Shown piece after piece: positions 11,950 through 24,030 of a stretch of 64,000 nucleotides of DNA. The notes under the pieces were generated by a model that was given only the letters and a program-made list of their open reading frames with translations, searched no databases and was not told the origin of the DNA. Position numbers and translations under genes: made by a program. The stretch comes from Cucumis sativus (taxonomy: Eukaryota > Streptophyta > Magnoliopsida > Cucurbitales > Cucurbitaceae): contig NC_026657.2 of assembly GCF_000004075.3 (NCBI RefSeq), positions 4,030,001-4,094,000 on the forward strand, written 5' to 3'. Within the stretch, counting starts at the first letter, position 1. Each line of letters begins with the position of its first letter.

Positions 11950-12819
11950 AAGTGTTAAACCCCTCTTCTTCTCCCCTATAATTTGTCCTTTGACAATTAC
12001 CCACGATTTATGCCCTTTCTCAATCGCCGTCGTCCACCTACGCTCACCCAGCCTCTTACTCACTCTCAGTAGCCACCCCCCTTGGTCGACGGAGTCCATA
12101 AATCGGCTCTCGCTCTTTCTCTCTCTCCATCGCTCACCATCTGTCTCTCTGGTCCTCCATCACCCTGCGGCACTCCATCTTTTTCTTGCCGGTAATATGC
12201 CATCGACTTTTTATTTTCCATTCTTTTGTTTGATTTCGTAATCTAGGAATTGCATTATATTTGTAAATATTCGGGATTGTGTGGAGCTAAAAATATCACA
12301 TTCCTTCCTTCTTCGATTGTTTTTTTCCTTCCTCCCAGCCTAACTGAAAAGTTATTTGAGGTCAGTCCCGTTAATCTAAAATTTTGGATTGGTTAAAATT
12401 TGCAAAGAAAATGAATAAATTGATTTGAAAATTTGAATTTATTTATGGATTCTGACCCAATTTACTAGATTGATATTGAATTTTAAATTTGGTTAAAGTT
12501 TGTAAACGAAGGGATTGAAGTGATATGAAAAGTGTAATTTCTGTATAGATCACGTACCAGATTGAATAAGTTGTTCTGGATGGCAGTATTAATAAGATGC
12601 ACTTCTTAAAATTGTACGATGTCTTGAAGATTAGGATTAGATTCTGTGACTATCTATTAAGTTATGATAGGCATAGGCTTTCATTAATTCAAATGTAGAA
12701 AGGTATATGAGATGTGATTTGCTTGTTTATGTTGCTTTCACCAAATGCTGGTGTGATGAGTTTAATTATTTTTATTTGACTTTTTCTGATAAATTTAGTT
12801 GTAAGCTAAATGGCTTGGC

Positions 12820-13770
12820 ATTTTTCTTTTGATTATACTACCCTTTGGCACAAGGTCATTGCTCTTAAGTATGAGCCCCATCCCGTGCTGTTTTTGTCGA
12901 GTGAGGTTAAAGGCATCGGAATTTGTCGAAGGATATTTCTATAGAGCCTCCCCTCTTTTTCCCATTTCTTCTGTTGTGTGGTAGGAGAGGGTAAGGAAAC
13001 ATATTTATAGGAAGATTACTGGTCAGGGAGTTCAGTTTTCTTTTACTTTGGGTTTAGTTGCTCTTTGACCAGTAGAGAAGCAACTGTTGTCATCTCTTTG
13101 TTGTCGTTTGGGGGAGTTTGACTTTAGGCAGGAGATAGAATTTGTGCGCCAGGAATCCTGGCAATTTGTAAGGATTCTCATGTAATTCATTTTCCATTGT
13201 CTGTTGGATCCTTCTCGTTCTCCTTCTAGTAAGTCTATTTTTTTTCAGTGTTTTGGAGGATTAAGATTTCTTAGAAAGTGAAATTCTTTACTTCAAGTTC
13301 TACATGGACATGTGAACACTTCGAATCGGCCCTAAAGGAGGATATCGTTGTTAGTGGGCCTGTTTTTTTTTTTTTTTTTTGTTGGAAGTTGGAGGAAGAT
13401 CTGAATCACATCTTTTAGAGCTGTGAGTTTGCAGATTCTATCTTGAATTTGTTCTTTGAAAGTTTTGGTTTTGTGCTTGCCCGTCAAAAGGACATTAGTG
13501 TTATATTCAGGAAGTTCCTCTTCCATCCACCACTTCTATTCAGGAAGTTTCTTGTGGTTGGAAGGTTTTGCGCTATTATCTTCTTCTTCTTTTAAATATG
13601 AAAGTGTATGCTATCATGTGGAATTGTGTAGGAGAAAGGAACAAAGTGTTTATAGGGTTGGAAAAGGAGCCCAATGATGTTGGGGTTCTTATTAGGTTTC
13701 ATGTTTCTCTTTGGGATTTGACTTCATCTTTTTCCTTAGTGAAATTCATTTCTTTTTGAAGAATGTTTTG
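12820..13770 (+). mobile_element. Dead LINE (end of ORF2), inside the CCMA leader intron
   Basis: Plus-strand frames broken by stops and shifts give LWHKVIALKYEPHP, then EESWQFVRIL-like and CLLDPS pieces, FRGLRFLRK and QVLHGHVNT. After these come EEDLNHIF-SCEFA, FLWLEGFA, ERNKVFIGLEKEP and LIRFHVSLW. That order matches the region after the reverse transcriptase of plant LINEs through the zf-RVT zinc-binding domain (E-DL-HI---C-FA) to the C-terminus. The reading frame cannot be functional. It is on the same strand as CCMA. Confidence 0.7.
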
Positions 13771-13799
13771 TTCTTAAGTGTTAATAAGTTAGTTAAGTA

Positions 13800-14420
13800 A
13801 AAAAATTTATATTCACAAGTTCTGATAATTTATTAAGTTTTGATGTTATGTTCCTATTTTTATAAGTTGAGTGGTTTGTTTTAATTTGATGAGTTAGTAT
13901 TCATTTTCATGATAAGTTTGTTTAGGTGTTTTTTCTATATACGTTAGTGTATGGGCCAACTTACACATACTATGACTAATCTCACGAGACAACCAGCCTG
14001 ACCTACAACATTTGGGTGTCATGGAAACCTTTATATTAAATTCTAGGTAGGTGACCACCATTGATTGAATCCATGACCTCTTGGCCCTTTGGCCTTTTTT
14101 TTATATTCCCATTACCACTAGGCCAACCCTCGAGGTTTTGTTATGTTCATGTTTCTTTTAGTTTTGTTTGTTTAAATTTTACAAGTTTACCATTTTTACG
14201 ATAAGCTCGTTTAGTTCTATTGTTTATTTTAATTTGACGAGTAAGTATCTATTTTCATGATAAGTTTCTAAATTTGTTAAGGTTTATTGTTAATGTTTTG
14301 ATAAGTTTGGTTTGAATTTGATAAGTTTAGTAGTGTTTATAAGTTTCGATAAGTTCGTTAAGTTTTGTTGTCGTGTTCATAAATTTTGATAAGTTCGTAG
14401 TTTACTTCGATTTAATACCA
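13800..14420. repeat. Decayed long tandem repeat split by a SINE
   Basis: Imperfect copies of a T-rich unit with words such as TTTTAATTTGATGAG, CATTTTCATGATAAGTTT and GATAAGTTCGTTAAGTTTTG occur at about 13860-13925 and 14203-14400. The SINE at 13931-14135 sits between them. Confidence 0.5.
13931..14135 (-). mobile_element. Au-type SINE
   Basis: On the minus strand the element begins CGAGGGTTGGCCTAGTGGT, which contains a tRNA-like A box. It then has a B-box-like ATGGATTCAATC and GGTGGTCACCTACCTAG. The body has TTTCCATGACACCCAAATG and TTGTCTCGTGAGATTAGTC, and it ends near TTGGCCCATACACTAACG. This order is that of the Au SINE family found across flowering plants. It differs from the consensus I remember at scattered positions, so it is an old copy. 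It lies antisense to CCMA within its leader intron. Confidence 0.8.
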
Positions 14421-14920
14421 TCAATGAAATTATGTTGTGTTTTTCATAAAAAAAAATAGTTTTTTTCAATTCCCAATTCTACTTCTTTCATTATTTCATT
14501 TCTTCATCTACGTCAGATTCTATGCACGTATGATTTTGACTTGAGAACAAATTGTACCACGTTTTATGAAACTATGAAAAACTAGGTGGATTTTATTTTA
14601 TTTTTTGGCTGCACTGACAAAATGTTGCGCTCGACAAACCCAATCAATCATGTTATAGGTAAATAAACGATTAAGTTATACTTGGTGAAACTCTTGTTTC
14701 TTCATAACTTTGGCAAATTCCATTCAGATTCTAGACTTTGCTTTTTCTTGGCTTTTCAAATACTGAGATCATTGAATCTTTTGCTGGTAATTTGAACATA
14801 ATTTTTATTTATTTATTTACTTTCATGCCTTATGGAACAATTCTTTTAATGTCTACTACAGGAAGTATTGGTGAATGTAGTTTCATATGAAGCTGAGCCT
14901 AAAAGAGCAAACTCAGGACG

Positions 14921-15610
14921 ATGTCTCTTAGAAAACCGCCCCCTCCTCGGCTTCTTCTCGACCAGGTCTCCTGTATGCGAAATGCCCAGCAAATCCTTAG
15001 AAATGTTAACGTCTCGATCCATGATGGCAGTGCACTCGTGCTGTCAGGGAGCAATGGTTCAGGCAAAACAACATTCTTACGAATGTTAGCCGGATTCTCC
15101 CGACCTTCTGCCGGTAGGATCCTATGGAATGGGCATGACATTACAGAATCTGGAGTATTCCACCAATACAAACTTCAGCTGAATTGGCTCTCACTTAAAG
15201 ATGCCATTAAAGAGAACTTTACCATCATTGACAACGTTCAGTGGTTCGAGCTGCTTGAGGGGAAGCATGGCAAATCAATGCCTGCCATCGAGCTGATGGG
15301 GCTTGGAAGATTGGCAAAGGAGAAGGCGAAAATGTTATCGATGGGGCAACGTAAGCGCCTGCAACTTGCAAGATTGTTGGCGATCGATAGACCAATTTGG
15401 CTGCTTGATGAGCCTTCAGTTGCATTAGATGATGATGGGGTCAAGTTGCTGGAATACATCATTGCTGAACATAGAAGGAAAGGTGGGATTGTCATTGTAG
15501 CAACACATATTCCAATAGATATTGAAGATTCCATGATCTTGAGGCTTCCGCCACGTTTCCCTCGGAGAATAACCTTGGTCGATATGCTCGATCGGTGTGA
15601 CATATCGTAA
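14921..15610 (+). CDS. ABCI1: CCMA / ABCI1, ATPase of cytochrome c maturation
   Basis: This is a 229-aa intronless coding region for the nucleus-encoded ATP-binding subunit of the mitochondrial cytochrome c maturation system I. It works with mitochondrially encoded CcmB and CcmC to release holo-CcmE on the matrix side of the inner membrane. The ABC motifs are complete: Walker A GSNGSGKT (43-50), signature LSMGQ (139-143), Walker B IWLLDEP (159-165), D-loop SVALD, and switch His196 (VATH). The length and the C-terminus MLDRCDIS agree with the plant family. There is no obvious cleavable presequence, which is also true of plant homologues. The start is the first ATG in frame after the leader acceptor, with A at -3. 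A short uORF overlaps this start (see leader entry). Confidence 0.95.
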   Translation: MSLRKPPPPRLLLDQVSCMRNAQQILRNVNVSIHDGSALVLSGSNGSGKTTFLRMLAGFSRPSAGRILWNGHDITESGVFHQYKLQLNWLSLKDAIKENFTIIDNVQWFELLEGKHGKSMPAIELMGLGRLAKEKAKMLSMGQRKRLQLARLLAIDRPIWLLDEPSVALDDDGVKLLEYIIAEHRRKGGIVIVATHIPIDIEDSMILRLPPRFPRRITLVDMLDRCDIS

Positions 15611-18093
15611 CTTTACCAACTCAAGCATAGTTCAAATCAAGCAATGGTAACATTCTTTCTCATTCTTTATCATTTGTTGGTTTCCATCATTAGAATTGTT
15701 TTTAAAAATAGCTCAGCTTAAAGCTAAAAATAATACTTCATGTTTTATGTTACAAAAGATAAGACTTTAAAGTCAAATACCATTTCGGTTCCTTTACTTC
15801 AGAGATTGTTCTATTTTTAATACGTGTTCTTGTGCTTCCATTAAAAGAAATTTGATTCAAGTTGATACTTTTTTTAATCACTAATTGTGATTTTACTATT
15901 ATTTATCATATGAATACAAATTTCCTAATGATCTATTCTACTGATGTGCTTTTTTCCCCCATGTAAATGAATCAACAAATTCCATTGGGTTTTTGAAAAT
16001 ATATAATACACCAAAAAACAAATGACAAAAATATAACGTAATTGGAAATAGAATTGGCAGAAGAAAATTTCACTCAAAACAAATTTAATTAATCATTTGA
16101 AAATATCTCAAACGTATACTATGCATCAAGGACCGAAATGATATTTTAACTCAATACTTATCACTTCTTAAACATTTCTATTCTTTCTCCACTAGACCTT
16201 CAAGATTTTACCAATCAACTTTCTTTGGAAGTAGAGACAAATTTTGATGTTCATCAAATTGGTAACTACCTATTTCTTTTTGCATTCGAAACTGATACTG
16301 ATACCACCTGAATCTTGAAGCAAAGTCAGCAGTTTTTCAACAAATTTCTCGTGGTTTTACGAAAGCCAATGTCATCCAAAAAACTCTTTCACCCACTAGT
16401 TTAAGCTTTTGGATCAATTGATAGTTTAAGAAAGATGTTGATTGTGGAAATTGTCATTGATATTAAGAAACTGATACTTCGAGTTATCAGACTCAACGTC
16501 AACATAGATGGTTTGAAATGGGTGTGTTAGATGGTTTGAAATGGGTGTGTTTGATACCGATGAAGTCTGAACGGTTGTCAAAGTTCTGTTGGCATTGTGG
16601 AATCATTGGGCATAATCTCGAGGAATGTAGTGGAAAAGTGAACGATGAAGAAGTTGGGAAAACTTTTTATAGGAAAAAGGGTTGAGTTTTATTGATTATT
16701 GCAATAAATTTTCATTTGATACAAATCATGAAGGCTTCAAAGATGATTTAGTAAACGAAGGCAATGAGAGGATGAAATAAGACTAATGAAGATTCTATTT
16801 TGAATAAAGGGAATATGCTGACTCATTTTCTAAGTTTGTGAAGTTACAATTTCTTGTTCGTGTTGGAATGTTCGAGGATAGGGGATTTTTTTATATTTTG
16901 TCTTATGATGTAGGTGTACACGATGATTTCACTCGTGTTAAATTTTTGGTTTTGTTGTTTTTATTTTGTTTGAAATAACGTGTAACATTGTTACTTTGAG
17001 TAGATTTAGGACTCATTTGAATAGTTGTTATGGGTTTTCTTTTTAATTGAATTGGTTTGAGTGATGGACTCTTTTGTTGTGGAAAGAGGAGATGAATGTT
17101 TGAATTTGATGATCATAACTATAAATTTGTAGGAGGATTTTTGTTCAAATGATCTAAAGATTTTTAGAAAAATGAAATTTAAAATCTCAAAGTCAAGGTT
17201 TGATCGGTTTGGACAATAAATTTGTTAAGTTTTACCAATTTAGACTATCACTTCCAATTTCATCTAATTGAATCCTAAATTTAAGCTTCAATTTTTACTA
17301 ATTGGCCTATTGTTTTTTCAAGAAAAAAAGTGTAGAGATCTTCATAAACTCGAGCTAAAATAATAGTTTGATCACTGTACAAGTTTTTTTATTCAACAAC
17401 TTTTCCAAAATCCATAAATTTCAACAAATAAAAGTAAAATTACAACATCTCAAACAATTTGATAAAATTGAAAGTTGTATAAAAATTGGTATTGGGTCAA
17501 AATGGAATTTTCATATAATATTTCATATCAAAACAAATACTCAGCAAAGAATGATGGATTTTCAATATCAAATTGATGTAAAAATAATAATAAAGGAAAA
17601 GAAATAAGAGAAGAAAAAAAAGGTAAAAATACTGATGGGTTTAGTTGAAGGATTTGAATTGACTTTCACCCAAATGGGGGTTTAGCTTAGACAGCCTAAG
17701 CCACTCTAAACCCAACCACACCAAAGGATATCAATTTAAACCAAGATTACACCAAATTTTCAGCCATGATTGTCAAGCTTAAATATACAAAACTATTCAT
17801 ACTTTTACATTCAAGTTCCTTAAAGCTAACTATATACTCTCTGTTTTGGATAATAACAAATCTACAGCATCCCAACTCTCTTTAATAATATGTAAGCCTT
17901 TTGTTTATTGACCAAACCTCATTACCAAAAGAAAGATTTTGAGATTTGGCAATGCTCTTGCAAAAAATATGGAACTGGGTTCCTGGAGCCAACATGAAAA
18001 ATGAGAGCACGGATCGTGCATGACGCATGCACGAGTGTCCAGGCAGATAAACTCTGTCTCATTCTCTTTTTGTCTCACTTGAATTATCCATTA
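15611..18093. other. Intergenic between CCMA and trigger factor, no active gene
   Basis: CCMA and the trigger-factor gene converge here, so the two 3'UTRs lie at the ends. A LINE ORF1 relic is listed separately at 16220-16700. The rest is AT-rich. The open frame near 17368-17607 has no family resemblance and biased composition. Confidence 0.55.
16220..16700 (+). mobile_element. Dead LINE ORF1 fragment with CCHC zinc knuckle
   Basis: Broken plus-strand frames give a DUF4283-like stretch and then LKWVCLIPMKSERLSKF, followed by CWHCGIIGHNLEEC (16587-16628). The last is a perfect C-X2-C-X4-H-X4-C knuckle of the type ending plant LINE ORF1 (family: YEKLP-FC--CG-IGH---EC). Just before it a 23-bp unit is tandemly duplicated (16505-16527 and 16528-16550), which shifts the frame. 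Confidence 0.6.
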
Positions 18094-21000
18094 TCATCCG
18101 GTTATGTACTTGATCTCTGCATGCTCTCTCAACCATTCTAGCACTTTAGCTCCTTCTAGTATGTCTTGTACCTAAATGATTATGTGTATGAGGTGAAATG
18201 GGGTTTTTTACATTAGCTTGTAATATGCTAATAGTTGTGACATATCATTTTCAAGTTAGAATGAGCAAGGCATATGGTTTGACTAATGACCAGTCAGGAA
18301 AAGCATAACGAAATCGAGAAGTTTCTATTTGTCTTACTGACCTGTTCCTGCACCCGGTCTTCGTCATATTCTTGTTTACTACGTTTAAATTCCGCAACAG
18401 AGTTTTCCACCTCTTTCATGAGTTCCTCTGTGTCCACCTGCAGAGCAAGCAAAGATCGGTGTAATATTAGATAAAGCATATTATTTTTTATGTGCAGCAG
18501 GTTTAGGTTTGGGAAGCTACTTTAGGAAGTTAATGATTTTGATGGTTTATGATATTATTGTCTTGTATAATAGTGTTTGGTAACCATTTGATTTTATTTT
18601 TAAAAAAATTAACCCTAAGTACATCTCTATGAGCTCTAAATTTCTTGGTGTGTTATCTACTTTACATCAATGTTTACAAAAATTACCTCAAATTATGTAA
18701 ACCGAGAAAAAAAAGGCTTTTAGAAACTTGTTTTTGTCTTTGGAATTTGGTTAAGAATCCAACTCTTATACTTTTTAAGTTGCAAACTGCTGTAAGAAAA
18801 TTGAAGGAAATAGACTTAATTTTCAAAAAACCAAAAACAAAAAATGTACACAAAATATTCTCGTCCAACCACAAGAATGCCCACACGCCACGACTAACCA
18901 TGAATGCAAGTTACATATCTTTGAGAAATGGGACTTAGCTAATTAAGGGTATTAATTTTATTCAATTTCATAATTATATTATATTTAATGGAATAAAAAC
19001 TTAAGGTTAAATAGTAAAAATTGAACTTATCCTAAAATACAATTGAAAACAAACTAAGATACTATCACCTGCAAATTTTCACGTTTAAATATATCTCCCA
19101 CTGCAAGATTCTGTTTGATAACATGCGTAATGTTGTCCCTCTGATTTTCAAGGTACTCCTTCACAGCCTTAGGACTAGATAGAGTAGCCAACTGCTGTTC
19201 ATTTAATTTCATGTTTGCCTGTGCCACAACAAAAGATATGAGAATTGTTACACTGCACTCACTAACAATAGAGATCTTTAGATTTAGGCATTCTCCATTT
19301 TAAGTTCTCACCTGTATCTGCAGTAGTTTGGCTCCATATAGCTGCCTACCTTGCTCCTCAAATATGGAATGAGGAATATCAACTTCCACCATCTGAAAAG
19401 GTTTGTTCCAACTTATTGTTAATTTTCCCAAGCCAGATTCCCCACTGTTAACTCTTAGCATAGAAAGTGCATAAAACAATTTAACTCAACTCTAGTCTCT
19501 AACAATTATAACTAGTTGAGGCAACGTCGAGCGTGCAGTTTCATCAACCAATAAGATCCTTGTTTTCAGAGACTAGGGTTTTTGGAATTTTGTCCAGCAC
19601 AACACAACTAATAACTTCATTTTTTTTTTTTGAAAAAAAAGATTTTTTATATAACTGAGCTTTTTTCCATACAAACAAAATCATGGTCTCGAATCCAAAT
19701 CCCTTGAAAAAATTATAAAATTTTGGGTCTTGTGATAAAAATAAATGTTATCGTCGAGTCTTCCATGTTAGAATGATACTTGAAGCAAAATTACCTTTTA
19801 AAGAACTTGTTTAATAAGGAAATCAAGTTCTTGTGATCATAGTCAAAACAATGTCTATACACACACATATACTGCATTGTCCAAACACACTACCCAAAGG
19901 TCAAAATAGGCATATAAATCTTCGAAAACCTATTTCAGATAGTAAAATACCTTGCAAAGTTGGTCAAGAATTGCATTGTCCGTTGCCTGATCTTTAGCTG
20001 TTTGCTCTACTTCAAGGCATCTTTGCAGCAATGCTTCCTTGACCTGTCGGTTTGAAGCAAAAGATACAAATATAAAACCCTTTCAGAAAAAAGCTATTTC
20101 ATATAGCAAAATGCTTTCTGTATTGCAAATACGAGGTAGATTGGAGATATGAGAGTATTAGGTTACCTGTTCTAGGGTTGTAGAGCCGGGGAGAAGCTTA
20201 TCAGCTAGTGAGTCATCCAACTGAGGTAATTCTCTGTAGAATAGTTCCTTGCACTCGACCTAAAATCAAGAAAAATAGAGATGAAAAAGGAAGATATTGA
20301 ACCATGATATTCCTTGCATAAAATATAACAAGAGCCAAAGTAAAAGTCAGAATGATAAAATATGACATTTCTTTTCTATTTGCTCCGGCATCATTTATGA
20401 TCTCCTCATTAGTTGAACAAATGAATAGGAAACTTACTGTGAATTGAGCATGAACACCGCGGAGATCTTCTTGATTCCATGATTCAGGAAATACAAGGGG
20501 AAATGACTTAGTTTCACCTCGTTGAATGCCAATTAATGAATCAAGAAACCCAGGAAGGAGTTTATCGCCGTCTTCCGTATCAAAACGATAACCTATAAAT
20601 GGTAATAAGGAAAAGAGAGGAATTTTCATGACTTGATCATTGCGCTTTCCAGTATTCATGATTGGTAGCTTAATCTAACCTTTGCTCTCTGCAGATGGAA
20701 TCTTTTGACCACCAGATTCATCTTGGCCAATTGTTATTGCTGATATATCAATTACAGCAACATCACCCATCTGCACACATTTGTCAAATTGTCAAGATGT
20801 TCGCACATTTAAAAGACTCACCTGTAATTTTGACTTTGCGATGATTTGATAACTTGATAAAATTTTAAAACTCCCTGTTATTAATCATCCAGCAACAGAA
20901 TCGAGATCACCACCAAGTGAACATCAGTGGTAAAACATTTTCATATAGCCATCAATCCTGGTCTATTTCTACTATGTTTCAGAATGACTGAAACCTACTC

Positions 21001-23807
21001 GACAAATAGACAACTTAATTTCTTACAAATTTTCAGTATATGATAGAGAAACTTTTTGGCTCCCTTAGATTTGTACCATTCGATTAAATAATAACCTCTA
21101 TTTCCATTTGAGAAACAAAATATATAGAGAAAAAGGAACATAAATAGGACAGGGTCCAAAATGGTTACAAGAGTCACCTGTAATCCTCGATCAGTCACAA
21201 TTCTTAATGTACCAAGGAACTTGTGGCGGCGCTTTAATTCTTGTTCGGAAGTTTTTTGAGCATCTATTTCGTTGTCTATTTCAACCACCAGCTTCAAGTT
21301 TTTGTATCCATTCTCAGGAACCCATCTGACTTCAGGTGCAACATCAACAATAATGTCATATCTGGATCACAAAACCACTTCAACCCATGAATATATTTAT
21401 CACAAACCATAGAAGAGAATAATGAATGGTAAATAACCAGTGCAGTAGTGCACTATAACCTTTAAAGTTAAAAAGAAATGAGCATTGAGCAAGGTGAAAA
21501 AGTCAATCACATAAGGTGTAACTAAAAAGCTTGAGACAGTAATAAGATAAAGGTAAGCTTTGTGCAAGAGCAGTTTAATTAGCAGAAATATCCACCTACA
21601 TCTTAAGAGAATATAAAAGATGCACATTTGGAAAACCTGAGAGAGCCTTGAGAAGAAAAGGTCTGCTCCAAGTCAGAAAATTTAGAGGCAATACGAACGG
21701 AGTCTTTCAGTGCCCTTCCTGCTACCTACAATACATGTATGTGGTATAAGATAAGCATTTAACTTACCAATCACCTCAAAAAAAACAAAAGATCAGATAT
21801 TTTATTATCTTTCTTTGCATCAGAAAACTACTTTTATTATTTACGTAGGCGTATGTAATAAAACACTAGGGGGGTATTTGGTGGCCTATAATAGGTTGAG
21901 TTTGTAATGTAATCCAAAACCCATGTTTGGATTGCACGTTTTGAGGCCAATTTGTAATATAAAACTCATTCCGTCATGACAGTTTTCAATCTAACACTCT
22001 TTCTCATTGTTATCATGCTTCACGATCTCATTTTCATTTCATCTTCGATTACTCACGCTTTCCAACACTTCTCTAATTCACAGTATTCCTAAACGCTTTC
22101 GGCACTTGAGTACTTCCTCCAAAAAGACTTACTTTCTAAGTATGTCAAAAGAACTTTTGATTAAAAAGTGCTTATAATTGGTCAAAAACACTTTCCACCC
22201 TTCCAAAAATCAGCGCAAACTCACGTTTCAGATAATTTTTTGGTTGTATAGGGGAGAAGCTGCTCAAAATGGAAAATTTTGAAGCAAAGCTACAAGCAAC
22301 TATTGAATCAAAGTGAGCCTAGATCAATTACTGCAACTCTATATGCTTCTTCATCGATCAAATATTTTATATGCAAATAAATAAATAAATAAATAAGAGA
22401 GTAAATAATCATCACTTTTAACTTACTGAGGACATGGCATGAGGAAGGGTCCTCTTCAAAATTGATTCTACGGTGGCTTTCTGCATATGGTCCTTTCCTA
22501 CGTAACTTACAAGAATACTTTCTGGAACTTTTCCAGGACGAAATCCTGGGATCTGCTTATAGAAAACCAGATTATACAATTGTCATTGTCCTTCCAAATG
22601 TCAAGAAAATAATTAAAAGTCGATAGCTATTAGTACTATAAGATAACTCGGGAATGGATCGTCAGTTAACATGTAGAGTGAAGAGGCACTGTAGAAAATA
22701 AAAATAGGAAGTGACAGTAGAGTCTCAAGCAGCACATGCATAAATATCGCATCTCTGTTCTAATAATAATATAATATATAAGAATGACCCTATGATGTGT
22801 ATTTTCAGCCCACGACTTGAAAGGAAGTTCGCATCAATGTGCACTGGGTACTTTGTTTCTAGCTGTCAAGGGTGATTGAAATCCCATTTGGAAGTAGATA
22901 TGAACCTAGATTATTACTAAAAATAGCATCTCCTTTAGTATGGGATCTTTTCAGCAGAATCTATAAGCAAATTCACAAAGATATAGGCTCAAAACTGGCA
23001 ATATTAATCTTGAATGGCTCATCGTCCAAGTAAATAAGTCGAATATTTCTGTTAGCACAAAACTTGTAAGATAAAATCCAAAAAAGAAGAGCAAGTTTTT
23101 TTTTAAAGAAAAAACTAGACCCGTTTTGTAACCATTTGATTTTTAGTTTAGGAAATTAAGCACACTTCTTCTCAATCTCTTACAATGATTTGAATCCTTT
23201 CAAAATAAAAGAGTTAAATTCTCCAATTTTTTTTTAAAAAAAAACTAGTTGCATACAAAATCAACGGAAGTTGCATATAAGTTATAGTAACTTGTTACCT
23301 TAACCTGCTTCATGAACTCGGCCATAACCCTTCTATGACAATCCTCACAAACAGCCGGTGGAACTCCTACACTCAATCTAACCTGAACAGAGCATTAACT
23401 GAATAATCATAAATAGAAATGCACAAATAAAGGTTCAATTTCAACAAGGAAAAAAAGAAAAAGGAAAAACTCACACTGGAATTGGGTTCTTCGGTCTCGG
23501 AAATATCCAAGTCGGCAGGAAGCTTATCGATCTTAGGGCCAAGATCAACGGAAGAAGGCGAAGAAGGTGAAGCAGCAAATCGGCGGGAAGTGGTGGAGAT
23601 TTGAAGAGGGTGAAGGAGGTGAAATGGGGGAGGAAAAAATCGAAGATTGTTGGAGTGAAGTAAATGGGTTTTGGAGAAAGAAGCAGAAATTGAAGAAGGA
23701 GAAGAAAGAGAAGGGCGCCATGGAAGGTGATTGAGAAGAGTTGAAGAGAAACTGGATGTGAAGAGCTCCATTAAGGAATTGGTTTTAGGATAGAAGGTTG
23801 CCTCCAA
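18094..23807 (-). CDS. TIG: Trigger-factor-like chaperone, plastid (13 coding exons)
   Basis: The product is a ribosome-associated chaperone and peptidyl-prolyl isomerase homologue of about 550 aa, close to the length of plant TIG proteins. Exons (high to low): 23807-23475, 23382-23299, 22552-22427, 21725-21637, 21361-21178, 20770-20680, 20592-20438, 20259-20167, 20043-19951, 19392-19312, 19218-19069, 18437-18342 and 18171-18094. All junctions are GT-AG and the frame is kept throughout. The first ~85 residues are Ser/Pro-rich, a likely transit peptide. The ribosome-binding domain includes IPGFRPGKVPESIL, matching the bacterial GFR-GK-P signature. The FKBP-like middle domain runs from MGDVAVIDISA through GFLDSLIGIQRGETKSFPLVFPESW (split across exons in part). 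The C-terminal helical domain ends VLEWLREHAEIKYITG. A second in-frame ATG at 23771 (MELF) could be the true start. Confidence 0.93.
18570..18910. repeat. Dispersed repeat with 'GTTTGGTAACCATTTG' start, intron of trigger factor
   Basis: The left part reads GTTTGGTAACCATTTGATTTT, and a matching start (GTTTTGTAACCATTTGATTTT) occurs at about 23122-23142 in another intron of the same gene. The right part is rich in CAAAAAACCAAAAACAAAAA. This looks like a short non-autonomous element, but the ends are unclear. Confidence 0.4.
21869..22315. mobile_element. Composite MITE-like segment, intron of trigger factor
   Basis: It begins GGGGGGTATTTGG after CTA. At 21895-21975 it shares a block with the SUMO intron (62560-62640) that includes a hairpin AATCCAAA-ACCCATG-TTTGGATT. 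The second half (about 22110-22310) has GATTAAAAAGTGCTTATAATT-type sequence that looks like a different small element, so this may be nested. The terminal repeats are unproven. Confidence 0.45.
22374..22396. repeat. (AAAT)n microsatellite
   Basis: A run of about five to six AAAT units lies in a trigger-factor intron, about 30 bp past the 3' end of the exon at 22552-22427. Confidence 0.8.
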
Positions 23808-24030
23808 GTTTCAAGGATGAAAGAGGATAACGATACCGTTAAAACTAAGACTTACAAATTGGTCTCAACTTTTGGGTTCGTTTAAATATTATACCCTAAA
23901 CTTTAAATATTTTCATTTTAACCCTTCATGTTCCAACCTCCCTTTGTAAACTTTTGTTGTTAAACTTATGCACTAAACTTTTACATCTACTCGTGTATGT
24001 ATTTAAAGGCAAATATGCATATGTGAACCA

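Larger units (their letters stand above)
11950..14920 (+). promoter_or_regulatory. Probable CCMA 5'UTR: leader exon, 2.67-kb intron, short second leader exon
   Basis: A CT-rich block at about 11950-12191, typical of plant leaders, ends in GCCG then GTAATATG, a good donor. The acceptor CTACTACAG ends at 14861, so the second leader piece is 14862-14920. The intron contains a dead LINE, a decayed tandem repeat and an Au-type SINE. The second leader piece holds ATG-TAG at 14875-14880 and an ATG at 14887 whose frame runs over the main start (stop at 14929-14931). The transcription start is not known. Confidence 0.5.
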
